Assembly: GCA_021797575.1 (NCBI GenBank)
Contig: JAJZZN010000003.1
Coordinates: forward strand, 62,001-126,000
Reading direction: 5' to 3'
Length of the DNA stretch: 64,000 nucleotides
From: Microcaldota archaeon
GTDB lineage: Archaea; Micrarchaeota; Micrarchaeia; Micrarchaeales; Micrarchaeaceae
In this document: one piece after another, positions 52,568 through 61,026 of the stretch
Position numbering within the stretch: the first letter of the stretch is position 1
Layout of the letters: every line of letters starts with the position of its first letter
Notes under the pieces: model-generated
Seen by the model: the letters and a program-made list of their open reading frames with translations, nothing else
The model's database searches: none
What the model was told of the DNA's origin: nothing
Program-made: the position numbers and the translations under genes

Positions 52568-53191
52568 TCAAAGCGGGTCTGTGCTCTCCCTTATCTCTTC
52601 TATCGCCTTGTTGTCATGCGAGTATATATAGGGCGACAGGTCCAGGTCCTTCGGGCTCTTCTGCAGCTTCCTTGCATATGTGTCGTGCAGGTGCTTTCCG
52701 ACTTCGTCGCTGTATGCTTTCCAGTCTATTCCGAGCGATTCGACATACAGCTTCTCTATGCCATCCGCTATCTCATGCGCATAGGGGTATTCATACGCAT
52801 CATCCGTGAGCCATTTCTCTGTTAGCTCGTGGTGCCTGCCTATGCTCTCAAGCGTGCTGACCTCCTTTCCATTTATGTTCAGGTTTTTCGGGAAGTTCCT
52901 GTCAATGTATATGGTCTTGCCATCGTTTGAATAACCGCCGGTATATTTTATGTCATAGTCAGTGTTTATCTTTATTTCAGAGCCCAGCCTCTTGGTAAGC
53001 AGCTTACCAATCGTCGCCCCTTTATAAATGAGATTATCCGCATCGAGCTGTACTGTCTCTCCTTTCTGCAGAATCTGTTTCGAAGTCGCCCTTATGTATG
53101 TTGGTAGGACGTAGTTCAGTGCCACTATTATGTACTCTCCTTCCTTCTCCTCCTTATGGACCCTGTGCTCCACAACCGTGTAATCTTCCAT
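52568..53191 (-). CDS. Putative metallopeptidase-like protein (HHELTE / HEIADGIE)
   Basis: A 207-residue soluble protein. The N-terminal 50 residues are strand-rich. Then KTIYIDRNFPKNLNINGKEV leads to IGRHHELTEKWL (about 120-131) and YPYAHEIADGIEKLYVESLG (about 139-158). This order, Asp-Arg-x-Pro strand, His-Glu-x2-Glu, then Ala-His-x3-Ala-x3-Glu, recalls a poorly characterised metal-dependent family common near phage genes in bacteria. Zinc binding by the His/Glu residues is a guess. It is monocistronic, divergent from gatC. Confidence 0.6.
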   Translation of the reverse strand: MEDYTVVEHRVHKEEKEGEYIIVALNYVLPTYIRATSKQILQKGETVQLDADNLIYKGATIGKLLTKRLGSEIKINTDYDIKYTGGYSNDGKTIYIDRNFPKNLNINGKEVSTLESIGRHHELTEKWLTDDAYEYPYAHEIADGIEKLYVESLGIDWKAYSDEVGKHLHDTYARKLQKSPKDLDLSPYIYSHDNKAIEEIRESTDPL

Positions 53192-53272
53192 AAAACCTAG
53201 GTTCTATCCCTGTTAAAACTTATATATGTTTACCTGCCTGCATGCAAAGAGTCGCGTTCATGTACAAAAAGG

Positions 53273-53280
53273 TTATAAAG
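53273..53280 (+). promoter_or_regulatory. TATA box of the gatCAB operon
   Basis: GTTATAAAG stands 25-33 nt before the gatC ATG at 53305, predicting a leaderless or nearly leaderless operon transcript. A second TATATAT at about 53219 could drive an alternative longer form. Confidence 0.5.
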
Positions 53281-53304
53281 ATATGCAATCCTAAATGCAA
53301 TCAT

Positions 53305-53595
53305 ATGGTGGATTTTCAAAAGGTCGACAAGGGGATGCTTTCGCGCATATGCTCAAACGCAAAGCTCAATCTGACCAGTTCAGAAGAAGAAAGGTTTGTC
53401 TCTGAGATGGGCGAGATTCTAACTGCTTTCAGGGAGCTGGAAAGCGTCGATACAAAAGATGTACAGCCGGCATATCACGCTACAGAGATAAGGAACATAT
53501 GGCGCGATGACAAGGTGAAGAAGAAAAGCGTCGACATAAAGAAGAACACAGAGGCTTTGGAGAATGGATACATAATCGGGCCCAAGCTCGTTTGA
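53305..53595 (+). CDS. gatC: Asp-tRNA(Asn) amidotransferase subunit C
   Basis: A 96-residue GatC, the strap subunit holding GatA and GatB together. AKLNLTSSEEERFVSEMGEI, LTAFRELESVDTKDVQPAYH and the tail ALENGYIIGPKLV are family features. The ATG at 53305 gives the usual length; longer starts (53242, 53260) would add a tail with CNPKC. The gatA start overlaps its stop codon. First gene of the cluster for indirect Asn-tRNA synthesis. Confidence 0.92.
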   Translation: MVDFQKVDKGMLSRICSNAKLNLTSSEEERFVSEMGEILTAFRELESVDTKDVQPAYHATEIRNIWRDDKVKKKSVDIKKNTEALENGYIIGPKLV

Positions 53596-54998
53596 AAAGG
53601 GTGGTTATATTAATACGTGTAAAAACATTCCTGGAAGAAGTGAAATCCGGCAGCATAGACACAGATAAATTTGTCTCAGATGTTAAAGCTAGTTCTAGCT
53701 CTATGCAGGAGAAATACGCGCCCTTCATAACCCTGAATGAAGGTTTTGGCAAAGCAACGCCGCAGAAAGGAGCGCTGCAATATCTTCCTGTTTCTGTGAA
53801 GGATTGCCTATGTACCGAAGGCATAAGGACCACTGCAGGCTCGAAGATACTTGAGACATACGTGCCCAATTTCGACGCCACGGCAGTAGCGAAGGTGAAG
53901 GCAGCGGGCGGCATGATACTGGGGAAAACTGCTCAGGACGAATTCGGGTTCGGCACATTTTCTACAAACTGCGCCTACCAGGTGCCTAAGAACCCATACG
54001 ATCCTGAAAGAACTTGCGGAGGCAGCAGTGGAGGTGCGGGATGTGCTACTGCAGCAGCAGACTTTCCCCATATAGCAATAGCAGAATCTACCGGGGGCAG
54101 CATAACTGCGCCTGCCGCATTCACAGGCACTGTGGGCTTGACACCAACATACGGAAGGGTATCAAGATACGGCCTGATAGACTACTCAAACAGCATGGAC
54201 AAAGTAGGTGTAATATCCAAGGAGGTATACGATTCAGCCCTTATGCTTTCAGTAATAGCGGGGCACGATCCGCTCGATTCGACCAGCCACAACAAGGGCA
54301 GCGAAGATTTCACAAAGTATATCGGCAAGGATGTCAAGGGCATGAAGATAGGCGTGCCGAAGGAATATTTCAGCAGCATAGACAGCAACGTCAAGAAACT
54401 GGTGGAAGATGCGATTGCCAAGCTTGAAGGGCAGGAGGCAGAGATATCAGAGATTTCATTGCCAAGCACAAAATACGCGATTGCTGCATACTACATAATT
54501 GCAATGGGCGAAGCGTCGACGAACCTGGCCAAGTACTGCGGCATGCGCTACGGCAAGCAGGATAAAATAAGCGGCGAGTTCTCTGAATACTTCTCAAGCA
54601 TACGCTCCAGCGGCTTTGGAGAGGAGGCAAAGAGGCGGATAATATTAGGTACATACATGCGCGCCGCAGGTTTCCGGGATGCATACTATATAAAAGCGCT
54701 GAAGGTGCGCAGCCTACTGATAAAGGAATTCAAGGCAGCATTCAAGGGCGTGGATGCAATAGCGACCCCGTCAATGCCCATGCTGCCCCCAAGGTTTGAT
54801 GAGATAGCCAAGCTCTCGCCTCTGGAAATCTACAACATGGACAAGATGACCACCGCGCCCAACCTGTGCGGCTTCCCAACAATATCCATACCTGTTGGCA
54901 CATCGCAAGGCCTGCCTGTGGGCATGCAATTAATAGCTGATCACTTCATGGAGGGCAGGCTTATAAGCTTAGCCGCAGCTGCAGAGGTGATAAAATGA
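53592..54998 (+). CDS. gatA: Asp-tRNA(Asn) amidotransferase subunit A
   Basis: A 468-residue amidase-signature glutaminase subunit that releases ammonia from glutamine or asparagine. The Ser-cisSer-Lys triad is present: Lys70 in PVSVKD, Ser145/146 in GGSSGGAG and Ser170 in STGGSI. The start is a TTG overlapping the gatC stop (TTGA), or the GTG at 53601; no ATG fits. Ammonia is channelled to GatB. gatB overlaps the stop by 4 nt. Confidence 0.95.
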   Translation: MKRVVILIRVKTFLEEVKSGSIDTDKFVSDVKASSSSMQEKYAPFITLNEGFGKATPQKGALQYLPVSVKDCLCTEGIRTTAGSKILETYVPNFDATAVAKVKAAGGMILGKTAQDEFGFGTFSTNCAYQVPKNPYDPERTCGGSSGGAGCATAAADFPHIAIAESTGGSITAPAAFTGTVGLTPTYGRVSRYGLIDYSNSMDKVGVISKEVYDSALMLSVIAGHDPLDSTSHNKGSEDFTKYIGKDVKGMKIGVPKEYFSSIDSNVKKLVEDAIAKLEGQEAEISEISLPSTKYAIAAYYIIAMGEASTNLAKYCGMRYGKQDKISGEFSEYFSSIRSSGFGEEAKRRIILGTYMRAAGFRDAYYIKALKVRSLLIKEFKAAFKGVDAIATPSMPMLPPRFDEIAKLSPLEIYNMDKMTTAPNLCGFPTISIPVGTSQGLPVGMQLIADHFMEGRLISLAAAAEVIK

Positions 54999-56413
54999 GT
55001 ATAATGATAGGATTGGAAGTCCACTGCCAGCTCAACACTGAGAGCAAGCTCTTCTGTTCGTGCGAAGCGTATCCCAGGGATGCGCAGCCCAACAGCTCCA
55101 CATGCGAGATATGCCTGGGATATCCCGGCACAAAGCCCGTCATAAACAAGAAGGCCATAGACCATGTCATAAGCATAGGGCTGGCATTGGGATGCAGGAT
55201 AAACCCAGAATCATACTTCTCCAGGAAGACATACTTCTATCCTGACATGCCTAAGAACTATCAGATTACGCAATACGAAGTTCCTATAGCGTCCGAAGGC
55301 TCGATAGAGGTCAACGGGATGAGGATAAGGATAAGGAGGGTGCATCTTGAGGAGGATCCTGCAAGGATAGTATATGCAGACGGGAATCTTGAGACAGCAA
55401 GCCATGTGCTTGTGGATTACAACCGCGCCGGCACGCCCCTGGCAGAGATAGTGACTGAGCCTGACATGAAGAGCCCCAAGGAAGCGAGAGCTTTCCTCGA
55501 GAAGCTCTCAACGATATTGGAATACCTGAAGGTGTATGACCAGTCGAAAGGTGCATCGTTGCGAGTTGATGCGAACATTTCGGTTGATGGAGGGGAGAGG
55601 GCAGAAGTGAAAAACGTTACCGGATTCGAGAATGTCGAGAAGGCATTGAACTACGAAGCAGTTAGGCAGCAGAACATAGTGAGGCTGGGGAGGAAAGTAG
55701 AGAGGGAGACGAGGCACTTCGACGAGGTCGCAAAGACGACAAGGACATTGAGGAAGAAGGAATTCGAGGAGGATTACGGATACATATTCGACCCCGATCT
55801 TCCTGTGCTCGACATATCAGACGAGTGGAAAAGCAAAATAGAAAAAGGAATGCCGGAGCTGCCCGACATCATGGTGAAGCGCTTCTTAAAGCAGTACGGT
55901 ATAAGCGAGTACGATGCAAAGGTTATAGTTTACACTGGCAAGGATTTCGCATCATTCTTCGAGGACGTATGCAGGATATACAGCAAGCCGAAGGCTGCAT
56001 CCAGGTGGATGATAAACTACCTCCTCAAGAGCCTCAACTGGAGGTCGGAGCGCATATCGCAGTCAAAGGCATCGCCCGATACCTTCTCTGAGCTGCTCAC
56101 CATGATAGACAAGGGCGAGATAACAGAAAGATATGCCAAGGAGCTCATAAAGGAATATGTTGATACAGGCTTGCGCCCCTCAGAGATTGCATTGAAGTCC
56201 GGTGCAAAGCCCTCATTGCAGGGCCTAAGGGATATAGTTAAAAAGGTTATAAAAGATAATACCAAAGCCGCGTCTGAATTCGCCGCAGGTAAAAACGATG
56301 CGCTCGCATACCTGATAGGCGCGGTGCTCAAGGAGACAGGCAAGCGGGGAGATCCAAAGGAAATAGCGAGAATGATAAAAGAAGAGATATCAAATGCCTC
56401 TGTAGCTCAGTAG
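54995..56413 (+). CDS. gatB: Asp-tRNA(Asn) amidotransferase subunit B
   Basis: A 472-residue GatB, which binds misacylated tRNA and performs the kinase and transamidation steps. IGLEVHCQLNTESKLFC, CEICLGYPG, YFYPDMPKNYQITQY and RIRRVHLEEDPAR are hallmark segments; the helical and tail (YqeY-like) domains follow (LKETGKRGDPKEIARMIKEE). The C-terminal Ala-Ser-Val-Ala-Gln and the TAG stop are encoded by the first 18 nt of the tRNA-Asn gene. Confidence 0.96.
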   Translation: MSIMIGLEVHCQLNTESKLFCSCEAYPRDAQPNSSTCEICLGYPGTKPVINKKAIDHVISIGLALGCRINPESYFSRKTYFYPDMPKNYQITQYEVPIASEGSIEVNGMRIRIRRVHLEEDPARIVYADGNLETASHVLVDYNRAGTPLAEIVTEPDMKSPKEARAFLEKLSTILEYLKVYDQSKGASLRVDANISVDGGERAEVKNVTGFENVEKALNYEAVRQQNIVRLGRKVERETRHFDEVAKTTRTLRKKEFEEDYGYIFDPDLPVLDISDEWKSKIEKGMPELPDIMVKRFLKQYGISEYDAKVIVYTGKDFASFFEDVCRIYSKPKAASRWMINYLLKSLNWRSERISQSKASPDTFSELLTMIDKGEITERYAKELIKEYVDTGLRPSEIALKSGAKPSLQGLRDIVKKVIKDNTKAASEFAAGKNDALAYLIGAVLKETGKRGDPKEIARMIKEEISNASVAQ

Positions 56414-56468
56414 GTAGAGCGAGCGGCTGTTAACCGCTAGGTCGTAGGTTCGAGTCCTACCGGAGGCG
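56396..56468 (+). tRNA. tRNA-Asn (anticodon GTT), overlapping the gatB stop
   Basis: Acceptor GCCTCTG pairs with CGGAGGC (56461-56467), discriminator G. D stem GCTC/GAGC, anticodon arm AGCGG-CTGTTAA-CCGCT gives GTT, T arm GTAGG-TTCGAGT-CCTAC. No intron. The first 18 nt are in frame with gatB and encode its last five residues and stop. aspS begins 18 nt after the 3' end. It must be cut from the gat-aspS transcript, which would remove the 3' end of gatB coding sequence. Confidence 0.96.
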
Positions 56469-56486
56469 TAATATTTGGGTAATGTC

Positions 56487-57815
56487 ATGGAAGGCACAGA
56501 TGGCTGGTCGAGGACATGCAGGCTTGGAGAAGTAACTAAGGAGATGAATGGCGAGCCAGTCACGGTTATGGGGTTCGTCAGGGAGATACGCGACGTAGGC
56601 AAGCTCAAGTTCGTACTTCTTGCTGATATAACCGGCACCATGCAGGTAACATTCAAGGAAGGCACAAAGGCCTTCAATGCTGTAAGTGATATTACTAGGG
56701 AATCCGCTATAGGCGTAAAAGGCACGGTAAGCGCTGGAGGCAGGGCAGCATCTGGCATAGAGATAATACCGGACGAGATAAAAGTGTTTTCAAGGGCAGA
56801 ACCAAAGCTGCCCATACAGGTCTACGGCAAGACAGATGCGCTGCTTGATACAAGGATGGACTGGCGCTTCCTAGACATAAGGAAGCCGAAGAACGCGCTA
56901 ATATTCAAGGTGCAGACCACTATAGAAGCAGCCATGCGCGAATACTGGATAAAGCAGGGATTCATAGAGATACATTCGCCGAAGCTGATGGGAGCGCCGA
57001 GCGAAAGCGGTGCAGAGCTTTTTCCGGTGATATACTTTGACAAGACTGCGTTCCTTGCACAGTCGCCGCAGTTCTACAAGCAGATGGCAATATGCGCAGG
57101 CTTGGACAGGGTATTCGAGATAGGCCCCGTATTCAGGGCAGAGCCATCAAACACCACGAGGCATGCCACGGAATTCACCTCTGTAGACATGGAGATGGCG
57201 TGGATAGAGTCGCATGAGGATATCATGAAATTCGAGGAGGAATGGATTGTGCACGTGATGGGCAGGGTAAAGGAAGAGCATGGCGACGAGATAAAAGACT
57301 TGTACGGGCTAGAAGTTAACATACCAAGCACACCATTCCCAAGGATATCATTCAGGGAAGCCAAGGATGTGCTCAAGCAATCCGGAAAGGGCTCTAAGGA
57401 GGAGAATGACATATCCTCAGAAGAAGAAAAGGCAATAGGCGAAATGGCCATGGAAAAATATGGCAGCGAATTCATTTTCGTCAAGGAATATCCATGGAGC
57501 ATAAAGCCTTTTTACCACATGCGCAAAGAGGATGATCCATCAGTAACAAAGGGCTATGACTTGCTCTATAAAGGGCTTGAGGTGACAACGGGCTCGCAGA
57601 GGGAGCACAGGTATGATATACTGATGAAGCAGGCGAAGGAGAAAGGCCTGAGCGAAGATAATGTAGGGTTCTATACAGACTTCTTCAGGTACGGAGCTCC
57701 GCCGCATGGAGGCTTCGGCTTCGGCCTCTCAAGGCTGGTCAAGCAGATGCTTAATATAGAGAACATAAGGGAGGCGATGTTCGCTTTCAGGGACATGAAG
57801 CGCCTTTTCCCATGA
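56487..57815 (+). CDS. aspS: Aspartyl-tRNA synthetase, archaeal type, predicted non-discriminating
   Basis: A 442-residue class IIb synthetase from the ATG at 56487 (a TTG four codons earlier is weaker). An OB-fold anticodon domain is followed by the catalytic core with motif 2 FRAEPSNTTRHATEFTSVDM and motif 3 GAPPHGGFGFGLSRLVKQM. Compared from memory with the discriminating Thermococcus enzyme, Trp26 and Lys85, which exclude tRNA-Asn, correspond to Arg32 and Ala88. Together with gatCAB and tRNA-Asn next door, this suggests it charges both tRNA-Asp and tRNA-Asn with Asp. Confidence 0.95.
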   Translation: MEGTDGWSRTCRLGEVTKEMNGEPVTVMGFVREIRDVGKLKFVLLADITGTMQVTFKEGTKAFNAVSDITRESAIGVKGTVSAGGRAASGIEIIPDEIKVFSRAEPKLPIQVYGKTDALLDTRMDWRFLDIRKPKNALIFKVQTTIEAAMREYWIKQGFIEIHSPKLMGAPSESGAELFPVIYFDKTAFLAQSPQFYKQMAICAGLDRVFEIGPVFRAEPSNTTRHATEFTSVDMEMAWIESHEDIMKFEEEWIVHVMGRVKEEHGDEIKDLYGLEVNIPSTPFPRISFREAKDVLKQSGKGSKEENDISSEEEKAIGEMAMEKYGSEFIFVKEYPWSIKPFYHMRKEDDPSVTKGYDLLYKGLEVTTGSQREHRYDILMKQAKEKGLSEDNVGFYTDFFRYGAPPHGGFGFGLSRLVKQMLNIENIREAMFAFRDMKRLFP

Positions 57816-57881
57816 GCCGCAAGTCCTGCAATAATGGCAAAGCATAATAAATGTTGGCTAAAATAGTAATATGCTTATTGC

Positions 57882-57953
57882 GCCTCGGTGGTGTAGTGGT
57901 TAGCATACGAGCCTGTCACGCTTGCGACTCGGGTTCGAATCCCGACCGAGGCG
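57882..57953 (+). tRNA. tRNA-Asp (anticodon GTC)
   Basis: Acceptor GCCTCGG pairs with CCGAGGC (57946-57952), discriminator G. Anticodon arm CGAGC-CTGTCAC-GCTTG gives GTC; T arm TCGGG-TTCGAAT-CCCGA. No intron. It lies 66 nt after aspS; a weak TATA-like GCTAAAATAG at about 57857 may serve it. Its acceptor shares GCCTC and G73 with tRNA-Asn. Confidence 0.95.
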
Positions 57954-58013
57954 CCTTATTTTGCAGTCAGAAAAGCTGGTTCGAAAAGCCCATCATCTAT
58001 TCGTTAGAAAATT

Positions 58014-58598
58014 TCACCTTCTTGCAATCCTGTGATACCTGCCTGCCCTTTCGGGCTCTGCCACTTCCACCAGCCTGCTTATGAGCTCGTTCTCTGAATA
58101 CTTAGTTGTTCCTATCATACTGTAAACCATGTATGGGTCTACTCTCCTGAGCAATTCATAGCTGATGCGCACACGCTCCAACATAGACTCTAATGCTACC
58201 TCTGCCTTCTTTTCAACTATGAGCTCGTCGCATATATCGCGCAGTTTTACCTGTCCTCCATTAAAATTGTTCAGCCTGCGCGTCAGGCTTCCTTTGTCTT
58301 TGTCTGTTATCAATATCAAGTAATAAGCCTTTGATACGTCAGATTCCTTGAACAGCGTCAGCTTTTTTATAAACTTGTCGTCGAAAAACGCTTTGCCATG
58401 CGGTTCCAGCAACACGGCCTTGCCATTTACCTTTGCATCCTTTATGAGAAAATCAGGTGTGAATGTTATGGCCTTGCCGTAAAGGATATAGCTAAATACA
58501 ATTACCTCCCTCTCATAGCCTATGCCAAGTGCATCCAATATATCAGAAACCCTCCTCTCAAAATTACTCTCCCTTCTATCCTTTTCTGCATTTACCAT
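58014..58598 (-). CDS. Putative PD-(D/E)XK-type nuclease
   Basis: A 194-residue protein from the ATG at 58598, used because a TATA-like GGTATTTATTATTTC at about 58650 would start transcription after the longer ATG at 58643. A helix (ESNFERRVSDILDALGIGYE) is followed by strands with FTPDFLI (Asp49) and VLLEPHGKAF (Glu65, His67, Lys69), the layout of PD-(D/E)XK nucleases of the Vsr/RecB-like kind. The remainder is helical. The role could be DNA repair or defence; not provable here. Confidence 0.55.
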   Translation of the reverse strand: MVNAEKDRRESNFERRVSDILDALGIGYEREVIVFSYILYGKAITFTPDFLIKDAKVNGKAVLLEPHGKAFFDDKFIKKLTLFKESDVSKAYYLILITDKDKGSLTRRLNNFNGGQVKLRDICDELIVEKKAEVALESMLERVRISYELLRRVDPYMVYSMIGTTKYSENELISRLVEVAEPERAGRYHRIARR

Positions 58599-58742
58599 AA
58601 ACCCCCAGGGCCACAGCAATCCACGACCACAGCATTTCTTCAAGAAATAATAAATACCCTGTGCCTATTTTTATTTATACGTATGAAGCGTAAATGCAGC
58701 AGCATAGTGGTGTTGTGTAGTCGCACTGCTCTGTCTGCGTAT

Positions 58743-58816
58743 GCCCTTGTAGTATAACTTGGATAGAACACGGGCTTCCGGAGCCTGTGATCCGGGTTCA
58801 AATCCCGGCGAGGGCG
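58743..58816 (+). tRNA. tRNA-Arg (anticodon CCG)
   Basis: Acceptor GCCCTTG pairs with CGAGGGC (58809-58815), discriminator G at 58816. Anticodon arm CGGGC-TTCCGGA-GCCTG gives CCG; T arm CCGGG-TTCAAAT-CCCGG. No intron. A TATA-like TTATTTATACG lies about 70-80 nt upstream. Confidence 0.93.
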
Positions 58817-58909
58817 CTATGCGCAGAACATCTGGAATTGGCTTGCGGCAAAAAATGCGCACCCAAAATGTACGTGTCACGCGCTAGTCCATAATTCGCT
58901 GGATATCTG

Positions 58910-59830
58910 TCAATACCTCAAAACATGGAAAGGCAGTACGAGTTTGTCCTGTGCTACGCTCAGATATACGTCCGAAATCCATTTTACAAGCTCAAACGCG
59001 TGCTTTTTCTGCTCTGCTCCCATGTTTTCTTTCGAGCATTCCCTGTTGATTGGTTGGACCATGTTCATTACCTTGACCAAGAACTCCCTAACCCTGAGCA
59101 ATTCTGCGTAGTCCAGCCCGCCAGATTTGATGCTATCCAGATCTTTCTTCAATGCGGAGCTTGCATCTGCCAAAACTTTCTTTACCAAATCAATGACCTC
59201 TCCCCTCGGCGTATTGAATAGCTTTATTTCATCCATAAACAGCATGCGCGCATCGCTTATCCTTTCGAAGGCCTTTTCAAGGTCATCATCTAGTCTGCCT
59301 GTGTACTCCGAACCTGCCAATGTCTTCAGATAGATCCCGGTGGCAACATGGTATCCTAGCGGGGTAAGATAGTAAACGGTAGTGCCTGACTTGCACTCGT
59401 CAGCGCCCACTGTTGAACGTTCTACCAAGCCATGCAGCATATCTACGTCAAACCCTGCATCATCCAAATCGGCTGCATCATAACGGCTCGACAGATACTT
59501 TATATCGCCGTAATGCTTGAAGTGCGAAGCCAAATCATACTTTTTGAAATAATCCATTTCAAATCTGTATCCGTTGCGGTATACTCTCATAAGGAGTTCA
59601 AACTGCATCTTTGTGCTCTTGCTGCCATTCGACGCCTTTTCAATAATATCGGCAGCCAAGCCACCGAGCTTATTTGAGTAAGCTACAAGAGTCTCAGAAC
59701 TAAGGTCTTTGACTTTGGAATTAAGGTTCTCGCTCAGCTGGCTCTCCTCCATATCTGCAGATCTAGATGCATTACTTATTATCGCATCCACGCCCCCGTA
59801 TACATCATGCTTATTTTTAGCCGTTGCCAT
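58910..59830 (-). CDS. Soluble protein of unknown function
   Basis: A 306-residue, mainly helical, charged protein from the ATG at 59830, which has GTGATTTT before it and a TATA element (AGCTATATATATC) about 30-40 nt upstream. The middle (LMRVYRNGYRFEMDYFKKYD, then LHGLVERSTVGADE and TTVYYLTPLGYHVATGIYL) resembles a winged-helix unit with a wing hairpin. No signal peptide, membrane helix or catalytic motif. Could be a DNA-binding protein. Confidence 0.6.
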   Translation of the reverse strand: MATAKNKHDVYGGVDAIISNASRSADMEESQLSENLNSKVKDLSSETLVAYSNKLGGLAADIIEKASNGSKSTKMQFELLMRVYRNGYRFEMDYFKKYDLASHFKHYGDIKYLSSRYDAADLDDAGFDVDMLHGLVERSTVGADECKSGTTVYYLTPLGYHVATGIYLKTLAGSEYTGRLDDDLEKAFERISDARMLFMDEIKLFNTPRGEVIDLVKKVLADASSALKKDLDSIKSGGLDYAELLRVREFLVKVMNMVQPINRECSKENMGAEQKKHAFELVKWISDVYLSVAQDKLVLPFHVLRY

Positions 59831-59993
59831 AAAATCACAAGAAACCATGCCTATAGCCAGATATATATAGCTTGCGGACTTATGTGCATGCAGTGATGCC
59901 CCGCATCCAAAAAAAAGCGGCAAGTGACAGCTATTCACGCCAAAATAGCAAAGGAGGCCCCGGTCTCCAAAAAATCCCCAATGCAAGTTATGT

Positions 59994-60797
59994 TCAGCGG
60001 ATCTGCACCCTCTTCAGATCCCTGATTACTGTTGCAATCTCCTTTACCCTGTCCTCAACCGAATACTTGCTGAACCTGCCCTTGGTGTCTATGAATTCAT
60101 AATCCTTGATGTCTTTTGTCACTATGTCCGATATAATGAAGATCGCACCCGCCTCCACCTTCATTCCCTTCTTCCTGTAACTGTCAACTATCGCAAAGAG
60201 GGCTGCAGATTCCATCTCCACAGTCAATACACCTTTCTTTCCATAATGCCTGATTTCATCTACGGTCTCCATATACGGTGCATCTATGGTCCAGCTAGGC
60301 CCTGCTCTAAATTTCATGCCGTTCTTTCTCATAACCTTCACAATGCTCCTTGTGAATTCTTTCGTCGGGTACGCGTACATAGCTCCTCTGGCATAATGGT
60401 GTGAGACACCTTCGTCCCTTATGGACTTGGTGCATACGACGACGTTTCCGTGGCCGATGTCATCATTAAGGCTACCGGCAAATCCAACTATAAGGAAGCG
60501 CCTGACGCCCTTGGCTATCAGTTCTTCCGTTGCCACACCAGTTATCGGTGCACCGATTGGAAGGTATGCCATTATGAAGCCCTTCTCTCTGTTCAGGTAT
60601 ACGCCCAAGGAATTGAACATCTTGTCTTCGTACGATGCTATCCTCGTGCTTCCGAGGATCTTATCAATTCCCTTCCTTATCCCGGAAGAGTAGACCAGTA
60701 TGGCCGTATCTGGCATTCTTAACTTCATATTTCTGACGAAATATTGCGGGCTAACAGAAGGCCTTTTCGTGTACTTGCCCCTGTAGTGCGGAAACAT
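59994..60797 (-). CDS. Nucleoside phosphorylase (PNP/uridine phosphorylase family)
   Basis: A 267-residue enzyme that splits nucleosides with phosphate. VYSSGIRKGIDKIL, MAYLPIGAPITGVATEELIA, GFAGSLNDDIGHGNVVV and LTVEMESAALFAI (with the sugar-binding Met-Glu-Ser) are PNP_UDP_1 motifs. The ATG at 60797 is preferred to a TTG at 60809. The base preference (uridine or purine) is not clear. GC-rich hairpin GGAGGCC/GGTCTCC lies just after the stop at about 59953-59968. Confidence 0.92.
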   Translation of the reverse strand: MFPHYRGKYTKRPSVSPQYFVRNMKLRMPDTAILVYSSGIRKGIDKILGSTRIASYEDKMFNSLGVYLNREKGFIMAYLPIGAPITGVATEELIAKGVRRFLIVGFAGSLNDDIGHGNVVVCTKSIRDEGVSHHYARGAMYAYPTKEFTRSIVKVMRKNGMKFRAGPSWTIDAPYMETVDEIRHYGKKGVLTVEMESAALFAIVDSYRKKGMKVEAGAIFIISDIVTKDIKDYEFIDTKGRFSKYSVEDRVKEIATVIRDLKRVQIR

Positions 60798-61026
60798 GCG
60801 ATTACCCAATGCAAAATGCCTTGGTGCAAATAAGTATTTATCCGTTCTCTGCTATGCGCCGGATATGCGTTCCTGCATCATCTTAATTTAGCCGTACAGT
60901 ATTTGTTGGCTCAATTCCATTGTGCAGCATGCATTTTAGAAAGGCATATAAATATGAGTGCAAATAATATTCAGAGAATGCTGATTATAACTTCAAAGCA
61001 CAGCATATAATATCTAAGGTGTATTG

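Noticed and set aside
58671-58880. 69-codon frame on the minus strand
   Set aside because: It runs antisense through the tRNA-Arg gene.
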